This document shows, piece after piece, positions 1 to 7,625 of a stretch of DNA of 19,133 bases. A program made the translations under genes and the position numbers. This stretch comes from an uncultured Bacteroidales bacterium (GTDB lineage Bacteria > Bacteroidota > Bacteroidia > Bacteroidales > Paludibacteraceae), in the NCBI GenBank assembly GCA_903873355.1, contig CAIQOG010000063.1, positions 1 to 19,133 on the forward strand, read 5' to 3'. A model generated the notes under the pieces. That model was not told the origin of the DNA and did no database searches. It worked only from the letters and a program-made list of their open reading frames with translations. How positions within the stretch are numbered: position 1 is the first letter of the stretch; each line of letters begins with the position of its first letter.

Positions 1-612
1 AGCGATCAGGCGTTGGTATATTTCAATGCAACTGCATCGAATGGTTTTGATAGCTATGACTCACCAAAATTGTCGAATGAGTCAGCTTCTATGCCTGAGA
101 TTTATACCTTGGCAGGAAGTGAGCAACTGGTAATCAATGGTGTGAACGATGCAACAGAACTTGCTTTAGGTTTCACCACCGGCGAAGCAAATAACTTTAG
201 CATCAAAGCTTCTCAGTTTGCAAACTTTGCAAGTGGCACTCAGATTATACTTCGTGATAATTTATTGAACTACGAACAGGATTTGACTCTTGCAGATTAC
301 AACTTCTATTCTGATGTAACTGCAAACAATGAAACCCGCTTTACAGTATTGTTCAAAGCTCCTTCGGTAGCAACCGGTATCAATCCGAACTCAAACGGTA
401 ATGTTTGGATTTCACTTGCCAACAACCAGATTGTGGTAAACGGAGCAAACGGTGATACATCAGTGGCAGTTTACAACGAAGTTGGTCAACGCTTAGTATC
501 TCAACGCCTCACAGCAACTTCTAAATCTGTTGGTACATTTGTACCGGGAGTTTACATGGTAACAGTAACCAATGCAGGTAAGAGTGCAACTACTAAAGTA
601 ATTATCAAATAA
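1..612 (+). CDS. C-terminal part of a T9SS-sorted surface or secreted protein (5' end outside window)
   Basis: The reading frame is open from the first base of the window, so the gene begins upstream; about 203 residues are visible. The segment up to about residue 125 is a beta-rich domain of the kind found just before the sorting tail in many Bacteroidales exported proteins (features such as IYTLAGSEQL, LALGFTTGEA and a late TRFTVLFKAP strand). The last ~75 residues form a type A T9SS sorting domain: a VAVYNEVGQRL strand, then FVPGVYMVTVTNAGKSATTK and a basic end in KVIIK. Proteins with this tail cross the inner membrane by Sec and the outer membrane by T9SS, and are then anchored or released. 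The catalytic or binding part is not in the window, so the substrate cannot be named. It is followed 67 nt later by a small gene that probably shares its transcript. Confidence 0.85.
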   Translation, partial: SDQALVYFNATASNGFDSYDSPKLSNESASMPEIYTLAGSEQLVINGVNDATELALGFTTGEANNFSIKASQFANFASGTQIILRDNLLNYEQDLTLADYNFYSDVTANNETRFTVLFKAPSVATGINPNSNGNVWISLANNQIVVNGANGDTSVAVYNEVGQRLVSQRLTATSKSVGTFVPGVYMVTVTNAGKSATTKVIIK

Positions 613-622
613 TAACAAAAAG

Positions 623-660
623 TGAAACCTTTGTCGGTGAAAACGCTGACAGAGGTTTCA
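623..660 (+). other. Intergenic hairpin between the T9SS gene and the small gene
   Basis: A 13-bp stem (623-635 with 648-660, one G-T wobble) closes a 12-nt loop. It starts 10 nt after the stop codon of the upstream gene. A/T-rich sequence follows, but no T run, so it is a poor terminator. It more likely protects the 3' end, marks a processing site or causes partial attenuation before the small gene at 680. Confidence 0.5.
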
Positions 661-679
661 TAAATAAAAATTGAATTTT

Positions 680-844
680 ATGGCACAAAAACAAATCTAC
701 AATGCTCCGCAGATTGAGCGGATTGAGCTTGATAACGAAATTGCTTTGCAATTGGAATCAACTCCACCAAAAGCACCGGGAGAAGCACATTTAAATGCTC
801 CTGAGTATTTCAATAATGATCCGTTTAAAACGAGTCAGGCATAA
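680..844 (+). CDS. Small 54-residue conserved-type hypothetical protein
   Basis: An ATG at 680 opens a 54-codon frame ending in TAA at 842-844, directly against a strong terminator. The product begins MAQKQIYNAPQIERIELDNE, continues with a Pro/Ala-rich middle, and ends with PEYFNNDPFKTSQA. It has no signal peptide, membrane segment or cysteine. From memory, small proteins with this plan (basic start, 'P-x-I-x-x-I-E-L-D-N-E' segment, acidic middle, 'FNNDPFK' near the end) recur in Bacteroidales, often beside large exported proteins. I know no demonstrated function. The lack of any other gene between the hairpin at 623 and the terminator at 843, together with clean coding character, supports a real gene. 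Its location suggests co-transcription with the T9SS gene ending at 612. A regulatory or accessory role is only a guess. Confidence 0.72.
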   Translation: MAQKQIYNAPQIERIELDNEIALQLESTPPKAPGEAHLNAPEYFNNDPFKTSQA

Positions 845-880
845 AAAACAAATCCCCGATTAATCGGGGATTTGTTTTTT
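843..880 (+). terminator. Rho-independent terminator, perfect 38-bp palindrome
   Basis: The two 19-nt halves are exact reverse complements: AAAAAACAAATCCCCGATT followed by its complement, ending in six T. The GC core is TCCCCG/CGGGGA. The palindrome starts inside the TAA stop of the small gene. Its symmetry lets it act on transcripts from either strand. It closes the unit ending at 844 and insulates the next promoter at 936. Confidence 0.9.
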
Positions 881-935
881 ATAAAAGATATCATTCAATT
901 TTTTCAAAAGTCAATTTATCCCCCTTTTCGGATAT

Positions 936-973
936 TTTTTGAACATTAACCCGGATTTTAACTCCGATATTTG
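936..973 (+). promoter_or_regulatory. Bacteroidetes-type promoter for the gene at 1030
   Basis: A TTTTTGAACATT box starts at 936 and a GATATTTG box (966-973) matches the Bacteroidetes -7 consensus TAnnTTTG at all but the first position. The -7-like box starts exactly 30 nt after the first T of the upstream box. The same layout occurs before the genes at 7626 and 10216. The implied 5' leader is about 50 nt. Confidence 0.6.
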
Positions 974-1029
974 TATCGATATAATCTGTAAAGAAACAAT
1001 TAAAATAATACCTTTTAAAATCAATCGTT

Positions 1030-3930
1030 ATGAAAAAACAAATTACTTCATTAAAAAGTAAGCTGATAATTATCATTGCTTTAGCTTTTACTCTATTTAG
1101 TATCGGAAGTGTTTTTGCTGCCCGTACAGTAACTTATTCGGGGGCAGGAACTACCTGGATTACCGGCAATAGTGTAACTGTTACTAATACTGCTTCAACA
1201 TCTGCTAAAAGTTGGACAAATTGTTATGTAGCAAGCAGTGTTGCGACACCTTCATTAAATGCCTCTGCTGCCGCTATTAAAACGACCCTGGATGTTAGTA
1301 CCGAAAAGATTGACTCGGTTTTTATTATTTGGATGTCAAATACTACAAACCAATCAATTACTTATTGCTGGTCAGATGCTGACATAACAATCGCATCAAG
1401 TATTGCAACATTAAGTAATGGGGGAATAAATGCATCTTCTGTAACCGCTACAACAGCCACAATAAATTGTCCCGGACAAGTAATAAAATTTCCTGCTGGC
1501 AGTAGTGTAAGGTCATTTATGTTACAACGTCAGGCAAGTTATACTGCGACTACGACTTTAAATACAAACTACACAACATTAAATATTAAACAGGGAGGAA
1601 CAGGAACTCCATATTCTTTATCCTGTGGTACAGGCTCTACTGCTTATTTGGGGAAAATGATACTTTATATTTCTGATAAATGTACATCCCCTACTTCCTA
1701 TTCTGTAAGTGGCACAGCAACTATTTGTGGTGGATTGACCACTGATATTACGTTGAGTGGCTCACAAAGTGGAGTTACATATCAGTTATTAAAGAACGGT
1801 ATTGCCGAAGGTGGAACTACCGCCGGTACCGGAAGTGCTTTAACATGGTCAGTTTCAACAGCCGGAACCTATACTGTAACAACAACTTCTGCTGGTGGAT
1901 ATTGTGTAACTGCAATGGCTAATAATGCTGTAGTGACAGTTAATCCGGCAACTGCAATAAACAGTCAGTCAACAGCAACTGCTAGCTATGGTCAAAACAC
2001 TATTGCTTCTGCTTTAACTGTTACGGCAGTTGGTACTGGATTAAGTTATCAGTGGTATCAAAGTACAGACGAATCAAATGCTACATCGGGTGATGACGTT
2101 ATGGTTGGAACAAACAGCAACAGCTATACCCCATCCACTGCAACTATCGGAACAAGTTATTATTATTGTGTGGTTTCAGGTAGTTGTAGTCCTGCAACAG
2201 TAACAAGTGCGGTTTCCGGTGCAATAATTATTTCATCACCAATTCCAACTATTTCACGTACTTCAGGTTCAGACCCTGCATCTACTACCTATAATGTTGC
2301 GCTTACTCCGGTGGTATATACGTATGTAAATGTAGCCGATGATAATAATGTTACAGCAGCATGGTACACTGATGGTACTTATACTACAACTACGACTGCC
2401 CCATCCGGCTTGTCAATTGATAAAAATTCGCCATCTAAAACAATGACCTTGAGTGGAACACCGCTTGCTGTAGGTACATTCTATTACAAAGTGATAGTAA
2501 ACGAACCCAGTGGAAATTCAATTTCAGGAAGTGTGGTTGTGGCATCACCTCCGGCACCAACCGTAACATTGACCAGTGGCAGTGCTACTCAGGCAATAAT
2601 ACCGGGCAATGCAATTACAAACATTGTTTACACATTGACAAATTCAACCGGTGCATCAGTTACAGGTTTACCAACCGGTTTGAGCGGAAATTATAACAGT
2701 GGCATCTATACTATTTCCGGAACTGTGGATGTGGGTGTAACTGCCGGTTCGTATCCTTTTACCGTTACTGCTACTGCACTTGCTGGATATAGTGGTTCAG
2801 ATGTAACTGCCAATGGAACTATTGTTGCAAAATCTTTAACTGCTAAAAATGTTTTATATTTAGCCACTGATGCAACCACTACTTCAAACGACTTATTCTT
2901 AGCTCAACTGACAAACAGTGTAAATTACATTGTTACGAAACGTGATGCTCAGGCAAGTTTCACCGGCAATTACAATGCCTATGATCTTATTGTTTTACAT
3001 GAATCATTAACCGGTGGTAATGCAGCAGTTAGCGGACATGAATTGAGTTTGATTAAATCCGTTGACAAACCGATTTTGAATCTGAAATCATATTTCTATA
3101 CAACAGGACGCTGGAGTTGGGGTACACCAAACAACGGAAATAATGGTAAAGGTATTAAAATCACACAGCCAACACATCCTATTTTCAGTGGAGTTACAAT
3201 TACCGACAGTCTGTATATGTATGGATCATGGAGAGCAAAAAACATACAACCAACTACCATAACCATCGGTGGGTATCAAATTGGAAAAGTAGCAGGTGGA
3301 GTAGCTATTCATGATGTACCAGCTTCAGTACGTCTGACTTCAGGAACATCTAAATATCTAATGATAAGCTTGTTGAACGGTGCTTATAACGATTTGACAG
3401 CAGACGCATTAAAACTGCTCGATAACGCGGTTAACTATTTACTTACGGGAACTCAATTTGTTCCGCTTAGTCTGGAAATCAGTTCATTTACAGTAAACGG
3501 TCTTCCTGCAACTATCGACAATGTGGCAAATACCATAACCCTGCAAACTACCGATGTGAATCTGGATCATGTATCACCAGTTATTGTGCTTGCTGCACCT
3601 TCTGGAACAACCGTAGATCCTGCTTCGGGTGTTGAAAAGAGTTTCTACAATCAGACACAAAACTACACGGTAAGCGATGGAATAAATACAAAAGTTTATG
3701 TGGCAACTATTACAGGGATATTCACAGGTCTGAGCGGTTCGTCAATGAAAGAAATTTACTTTGATGGAAAAACTATTCATAACGAAGCAAATATAACCAT
3801 TCAGATATTTGATGCTTTAGGCAGAACAGTGATAAATACCACTAAAGACATTAACATTAGTTCGTTGAACAGAGGTATTTATATTGTAAAAAGCAGCTTT
3901 GGAAGTTTGAAAATATCCATTTCAAAATAA
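1030..3930 (+). CDS. T9SS-exported multidomain protein with Ig-like repeats and a GATase/ThuA-like module
   Basis: This 966-residue exported protein has no certain biochemical function. The Sec signal peptide spans residues 1-30 (basic start, hydrophobic core, VFA/AR cleavage). An N-terminal beta-rich domain of unknown type follows (31-217). Two Ig-like repeats come next (about 218-304 and 305-402), of the type seen in Bacteroidetes adhesin-like proteins. Two more Ig-like repeats (about 405-510 and 512-602) are shared with the protein at 7626. Residues 608-805 form an alpha/beta module with hydrophobic strands (VLYLATD, YDLIVLHESLTGG, KPILNLKSYFY) and a HPIFSGV segment, resembling class-I glutamine-amidotransferase/ThuA-like domains. 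A DUF5018-like segment covers 815-895 (PASGV, NYTVSDGINTKVYVATIT). The type A T9SS sorting tail is about 907-966. A pectin-related surface role is inferred only from the neighbouring operon. The gene has its own promoter and terminator. The fold assignment of the 608-805 module is tentative. Confidence 0.85.
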   Translation: MKKQITSLKSKLIIIIALAFTLFSIGSVFAARTVTYSGAGTTWITGNSVTVTNTASTSAKSWTNCYVASSVATPSLNASAAAIKTTLDVSTEKIDSVFIIWMSNTTNQSITYCWSDADITIASSIATLSNGGINASSVTATTATINCPGQVIKFPAGSSVRSFMLQRQASYTATTTLNTNYTTLNIKQGGTGTPYSLSCGTGSTAYLGKMILYISDKCTSPTSYSVSGTATICGGLTTDITLSGSQSGVTYQLLKNGIAEGGTTAGTGSALTWSVSTAGTYTVTTTSAGGYCVTAMANNAVVTVNPATAINSQSTATASYGQNTIASALTVTAVGTGLSYQWYQSTDESNATSGDDVMVGTNSNSYTPSTATIGTSYYYCVVSGSCSPATVTSAVSGAIIISSPIPTISRTSGSDPASTTYNVALTPVVYTYVNVADDNNVTAAWYTDGTYTTTTTAPSGLSIDKNSPSKTMTLSGTPLAVGTFYYKVIVNEPSGNSISGSVVVASPPAPTVTLTSGSATQAIIPGNAITNIVYTLTNSTGASVTGLPTGLSGNYNSGIYTISGTVDVGVTAGSYPFTVTATALAGYSGSDVTANGTIVAKSLTAKNVLYLATDATTTSNDLFLAQLTNSVNYIVTKRDAQASFTGNYNAYDLIVLHESLTGGNAAVSGHELSLIKSVDKPILNLKSYFYTTGRWSWGTPNNGNNGKGIKITQPTHPIFSGVTITDSLYMYGSWRAKNIQPTTITIGGYQIGKVAGGVAIHDVPASVRLTSGTSKYLMISLLNGAYNDLTADALKLLDNAVNYLLTGTQFVPLSLEISSFTVNGLPATIDNVANTITLQTTDVNLDHVSPVIVLAAPSGTTVDPASGVEKSFYNQTQNYTVSDGINTKVYVATITGIFTGLSGSSMKEIYFDGKTIHNEANITIQIFDALGRTVINTTKDINISSLNRGIYIVKSSFGSLKISISK

Positions 3931-3980
3931 TTTCAGTTCGATATTATATCTGCTGAGATATTTTAAAATTCAAAGAATTA

Positions 3981-4009
3981 AAACAGGCCGGATTTATTCC
4001 GGCTTGTTT
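3981..4009 (+). terminator. Rho-independent terminator of the gene ending at 3930
   Basis: A 12-bp stem (3981-3992 with 3998-4009, one G-T wobble, GC core GCCGGA/TCCGGC) closes a 5-nt loop. The right arm ends in a T run reaching 4010. It lies 50 nt past the stop codon. Confidence 0.85.
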
Positions 4010-4130
4010 TATGAAAGCTATAGTAAACAGGAAGAATATTTTTTGAAGGAGACAGCGTGTGCAATATAGGTAGAAACAGTAAATAATCCTTATTACATAA
4101 ACCATTCTTTCTGAATTGCTAGAACTAAAA

Positions 4131-4156
4131 CCCTCCCTGGAGGGGTTGGGGGGAGG
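4131..4156. repeat. GC-rich self-complementary motif in an A/T-rich spacer
   Basis: The sequence CCCTCCCTGGAGGGGTTG followed by GGGGAGG stands out sharply from the A/T-rich spacer 3931-4358. CCTCCC at 4132-4137 can pair with GGGAGG at 4151-4156, or CCCTCC with the nearer GGAGGG at 4139-4144. From memory, motifs of this kind are scattered between genes in many Bacteroidetes genomes. Only one copy is in this window, so repeat status cannot be shown here. I see no gene in the rest of this 428-nt spacer, which otherwise holds a terminator and a promoter-like box. Confidence 0.45.
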
Positions 4157-4268
4157 TCAAAAAACAAAATCTTATATCAAACTCACGTTAATTCTAAAAA
4201 TGGTAGTCCAATTTTTTGGCGCACCAACTTATAACATAAAATTCGCATTATTATCTAAAAAATCAATA

Positions 4269-4276
4269 TACATTTG
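4269..4276 (+). promoter_or_regulatory. Promoter -7 box for the gene at 4359
   Basis: TACATTTG is an exact match to the Bacteroidetes TAnnTTTG element and sits 82 nt before the start codon. The upstream box found in three other promoters of the window is not clearly present; a weaker TTCGCATT stretch lies near 4242. Confidence 0.5.
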
Positions 4277-4358
4277 TAGATTGAAATGAATACTTACTTT
4301 AATCAACTTTTCACTTTTAATCAAACAACAATTATCAATAATTAAAAAACTAACTTTT

Positions 4359-7300
4359 ATGAAAAGAATTACTTCTTCTCAGTATGTTTCTTCGGGAAAC
4401 AAATCATTATTACGGTTTATACTGCCGTTATTATTTCTTCTGCTTACATCAGGCGGATTAATGGCACAACAGGTTTTAGGCACTTTCTCTCCTATGGATG
4501 GTGGGTTTGAAGGACAAGCTTCTTCTGGTACAATAACCAGTGCTACAATTGCAACTGGTGTACAAAGTGCTGTATGGACAACAAGTTCAAGTGCTCAGGG
4601 TACATTTCAGTCCGCTACACCACGAACAGGTGGTAAATATGTAAATGTAAATTACACAAGTACAACCAAAAGATTACAATCTCCAACTGCTGCTGCAGGC
4701 GCAATTGTTGGCGGAACATCCTATACTGTACAGTTTTATTACAGAACTGCAGGTGCAACAGCACCTGGTGGAACCCTTAATCAAACATCTGCCAGTTCAG
4801 ACGGCACAAACCCAACTGCAGGGATGTCGTATACAGCTCTGACACCCCTAGCTGCAACAAGTGGTGTTTGGACAAAGGTAACTGGCACTACAACCGCTGC
4901 AAACAGTACAAATCCAAGTCCAAAATATGGATATTTATGTGCTTGGCGTACTTCAACTGCAATGGCTGCTGCAATGGATATTGATGATGTGGTAATGTAT
5001 GCAGGAGCTGTTGACAACATAGTTCCAGACCCTATAACATCTCCAAACCAGGCAGCCGCAGCGGCCACTCAGCAAACTATATCATGGACTGCTCCGGGTA
5101 CCGGAGTAGATGGTGGTGGTTATATGGTGGTACGTGGACTTGCCGACCCTGCAACTACACCCAATACTAATGGAATTTATGCTGTAGGTGGTTCTGTGGC
5201 GACTGGGGAACAAGTAGTTTATTTGGGAACAAACACTTCTTTTGTCGACCTGGGACTTACACCATCTACAACTTATTATTACCGAATTTATACGGTTGAT
5301 AAAGCATTTAATTACTCTACAGCTGCTACACTTACCGCTTCTACAACTATTCCAAGTTTCGCTTCCGAGCCAACCGTACAGGCTTCAGGGATAAGTTTCG
5401 CAAATGTTACATCTACCGGCTTTGATATCAACTGGACTGCCGGTAACGGAACAAACAGTTTGGTAGTGGTAAGAGCTGCCAGCGCGATTGATGCTGACCC
5501 AACAGATGGTGGTACATATGCTCCAAATACAGTTTATGGAAGCGGAACCCAAATTGGGACTGGTAATTACGCGGTTTATAATGGCGCTAGCAATACTGTG
5601 TCAATAACCGGACTCAGCAAAGCCACAACCTACTATGTAAAAGTTTATTCATATAATGGTTCGGGAGGAACTGAGAACTATTTAATTACAAGCCCTGCTT
5701 CTGCTAACCAATTGGCTACTGCTGGTGAAATTATATCAACAGGATTAAATTCAGCCGGCGTTTCTTATTCTACTGGCTCAGCCTGGGTTGGTGGTATTGT
5801 ACCTGGACAATATGATAATGTTACTATTGTTGCAGGTGACAGTATTAACCTGGGTTCAACTCAGAAATGTTATAACCTAACAATTCAGGCAGGCGGAAAA
5901 TTTGTTGCCGCTACAGCACAAACGTTTCAGATTTTTGGAACTTCCTTAGTTTGTAATGGTACTTTTGGAAATGCCTCAAATACACTTAACCAGATGACTA
6001 CCGAATATGGAGGAAATCTTGTCATAAGCGGTTCCGGAAATATTTATCCGTATAAAATCCGCCCTGTTACCGGATTATCAAATATTGGAGTAACATTCGA
6101 TGCGAACACAACTATAACTTATGGAACAGTTGGTTTGCAATCCGAAAATACTGCAAATGACAATGATAATGTAACATTAACAATAAATTCAGGAAAAACC
6201 CTAACCTTGGCCGGAAGTCTTAGTACTACTTCAAGTCAAACTGGAGTTGGTTCAGGTAATACAACTCTGAATGTATATGGTACTCTGATAGTTGGTCCGA
6301 CATTAAATACTACGGTTGCGATTGGAAAAACATACACAATCAATGTAAATGGAGGTTCAATTACAGCAACAAAATTGAATATAACACCTTCGCATGCGGT
6401 TACTGCTCCGGTTATTTCTGTAACTTCTCCGGGTTCAATAACAGTTACAAGCACTTTGGATTGTTCAAATACAGCATTAACAGCTGCAGTTACAGGCACT
6501 GGAACATTTAATCTGAACTCAGGGGCAACTTTCAGTTTAAGTAGTACATCCGGTTTAAATCCTACTACAGGTCCAGTCCGCACTGCCACCCGTAATTTCA
6601 GCACAACTGCAAATTACTCATTCGTTGGTTCATCTGCACAAGCTACAGGAAGTGACCTTCCTGCTACAGTTTCAAACCTGACTGTAAATAATACTGCAGG
6701 AGTAAGTCTGACTTCTCCGGTTACTGTTAGCAGTACATTGACTCTTACCTCCGGAAAACTAAGTTTGGGGGCTAATGATTTAACACCTTCTGCTATTTCG
6801 GGAGCATCAGCAACTAACTACATCGTAACTGATGGAGCGGGCAAACTGAATCAAACAGTTGCTGATGGTGCTACAAAACTGTTCCCTGTTGGTGCTTCGC
6901 CAACCAGCTATGACCCTGTAAGTGTAACACCTGTAACAGGAACTACATTTGCTGTAAAAGCATACGGCACTTTGTCCGGAACAGCACCTTATGGTGTGCG
7001 TTACAATCCTAAAGAATGGGATATTACACCGGCAGTTGCTTCGTCAACGTTGATTGCTTTGACACCATCTAACCTGGTTGAATCAATCTCAAGTCCTGTA
7101 ATTGGTCATTATGTAAGCGGTGCTTATGTCGACAATCTGGCTGTAACTGTAAGCGGAAGTACTTTCTCAGGCACATTCGATACTTTCTCTCCATTTGTAA
7201 CCGGTGCTAATATTAATGTTACCGGACTAAGAAACGGTGAAAGCAATGTGATAAAAGTTTATACTGATAAAAATCAACTGATTGTAAACGGAACTATAGC

Positions 7301-7454
7301 CGGAGATGAAATTACGGTTTATGGTATGAATGGTCAGATTATTGCCAAATCACTCACTTCCGGCAATCAAACATCAATGGATTTGAGCAGAGGTCTTTAT
7401 CTGATTACTGTAAAAACAACAAATTCTATCAGTAACTTTAAAGTTAGAATGTAA
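4359..7454 (+). CDS. T9SS-exported multidomain protein with jelly-roll, two fibronectin-III domains and a beta-rich stalk
   Basis: This 1031-residue exported protein is probably surface-displayed; no catalytic motif was recognised. The signal peptide covers about residues 1-37 (long hydrophobic run, cleavage near MAQQ). Residues about 45-220 look like a carbohydrate-binding-type jelly-roll (FEGQ, TYT/FYYR strands, a late MDIDDVVMY strand). Two fibronectin-III domains follow at about 222-328 (TISWTAPG, TTYYYRIYTVD) and 337-455 (DINWTAGNG, TTYYVKVYSYNG). From about 457 a domain begins with the SAWVGGIVPGQYDNVTI pattern and leads into several hundred Thr/Ser/Gly-rich residues of repeating short beta strands, consistent with a beta-helix or stalk. 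The last ~75 residues are a type A T9SS sorting tail (ITVYGMNGQIIAKSL, RGLYLITVKT). A role in adhesion or glycan binding is inferred from the domains. Composition is strongly Thr/Ser/Ala/Gly-rich and poor in Cys. Confidence 0.85.
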   Translation: MKRITSSQYVSSGNKSLLRFILPLLFLLLTSGGLMAQQVLGTFSPMDGGFEGQASSGTITSATIATGVQSAVWTTSSSAQGTFQSATPRTGGKYVNVNYTSTTKRLQSPTAAAGAIVGGTSYTVQFYYRTAGATAPGGTLNQTSASSDGTNPTAGMSYTALTPLAATSGVWTKVTGTTTAANSTNPSPKYGYLCAWRTSTAMAAAMDIDDVVMYAGAVDNIVPDPITSPNQAAAAATQQTISWTAPGTGVDGGGYMVVRGLADPATTPNTNGIYAVGGSVATGEQVVYLGTNTSFVDLGLTPSTTYYYRIYTVDKAFNYSTAATLTASTTIPSFASEPTVQASGISFANVTSTGFDINWTAGNGTNSLVVVRAASAIDADPTDGGTYAPNTVYGSGTQIGTGNYAVYNGASNTVSITGLSKATTYYVKVYSYNGSGGTENYLITSPASANQLATAGEIISTGLNSAGVSYSTGSAWVGGIVPGQYDNVTIVAGDSINLGSTQKCYNLTIQAGGKFVAATAQTFQIFGTSLVCNGTFGNASNTLNQMTTEYGGNLVISGSGNIYPYKIRPVTGLSNIGVTFDANTTITYGTVGLQSENTANDNDNVTLTINSGKTLTLAGSLSTTSSQTGVGSGNTTLNVYGTLIVGPTLNTTVAIGKTYTINVNGGSITATKLNITPSHAVTAPVISVTSPGSITVTSTLDCSNTALTAAVTGTGTFNLNSGATFSLSSTSGLNPTTGPVRTATRNFSTTANYSFVGSSAQATGSDLPATVSNLTVNNTAGVSLTSPVTVSSTLTLTSGKLSLGANDLTPSAISGASATNYIVTDGAGKLNQTVADGATKLFPVGASPTSYDPVSVTPVTGTTFAVKAYGTLSGTAPYGVRYNPKEWDITPAVASSTLIALTPSNLVESISSPVIGHYVSGAYVDNLAVTVSGSTFSGTFDTFSPFVTGANINVTGLRNGESNVIKVYTDKNQLIVNGTIAGDEITVYGMNGQIIAKSLTSGNQTSMDLSRGLYLITVKTTNSISNFKVRM

Positions 7455-7475
7455 CAGACAAATTTCAGATTTACT

Positions 7476-7507
7476 AAAAAGCAACAGGAGAAATCTTGTT
7501 GCTTTTT
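7476..7507 (+). terminator. Rho-independent terminator of the gene ending at 7454
   Basis: AAAAAGCAACA at 7476-7486 pairs with TGTTGCTTTTT at 7497-7507 around a 10-nt loop. The T run continues to 7509. It lies 21 nt past the stop codon. Confidence 0.88.
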
Positions 7508-7541
7508 TTATTCGTGTCAAAAATTATACATAAAAAATCTA

Positions 7542-7579
7542 TTTTTCCACATCCGTCGACAGATTTCATTTTATCTTTA
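7542..7579 (+). promoter_or_regulatory. Promoter for the gene at 7626
   Basis: A TTTTTCCACAT box starts at 7542 and TATCTTTA (7572-7579) matches TAnnTTTG except at the last base. The 30-nt offset between box starts equals that of the promoters at 936 and 10128. The start codon is 46 nt downstream. Confidence 0.5.
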
Positions 7580-7625
7580 CATGACTTTTAAACTAATCAA
7601 TACAAACTCTTAAAATTCTTGTATT

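Noticed and set aside
891..1076. Minus-strand open frame across the promoter and start of the gene at 1030
   Set aside because: It overlaps the promoter and signal-peptide codons of a convincing gene; its hydrophobic and basic residues come from A/T-rich DNA.
4781..5068. Antisense open frame of 95 codons inside the gene at 4359
   Set aside because: Shadow of the Ala/Thr-rich sense frame, with no recognisable protein features.
6236..6604. Antisense open frame of 122 codons inside the gene at 4359
   Set aside because: It lies wholly within a low-complexity, Thr-rich coding region, where antisense frames stay open because of codon bias; no start context, motif or family resemblance.
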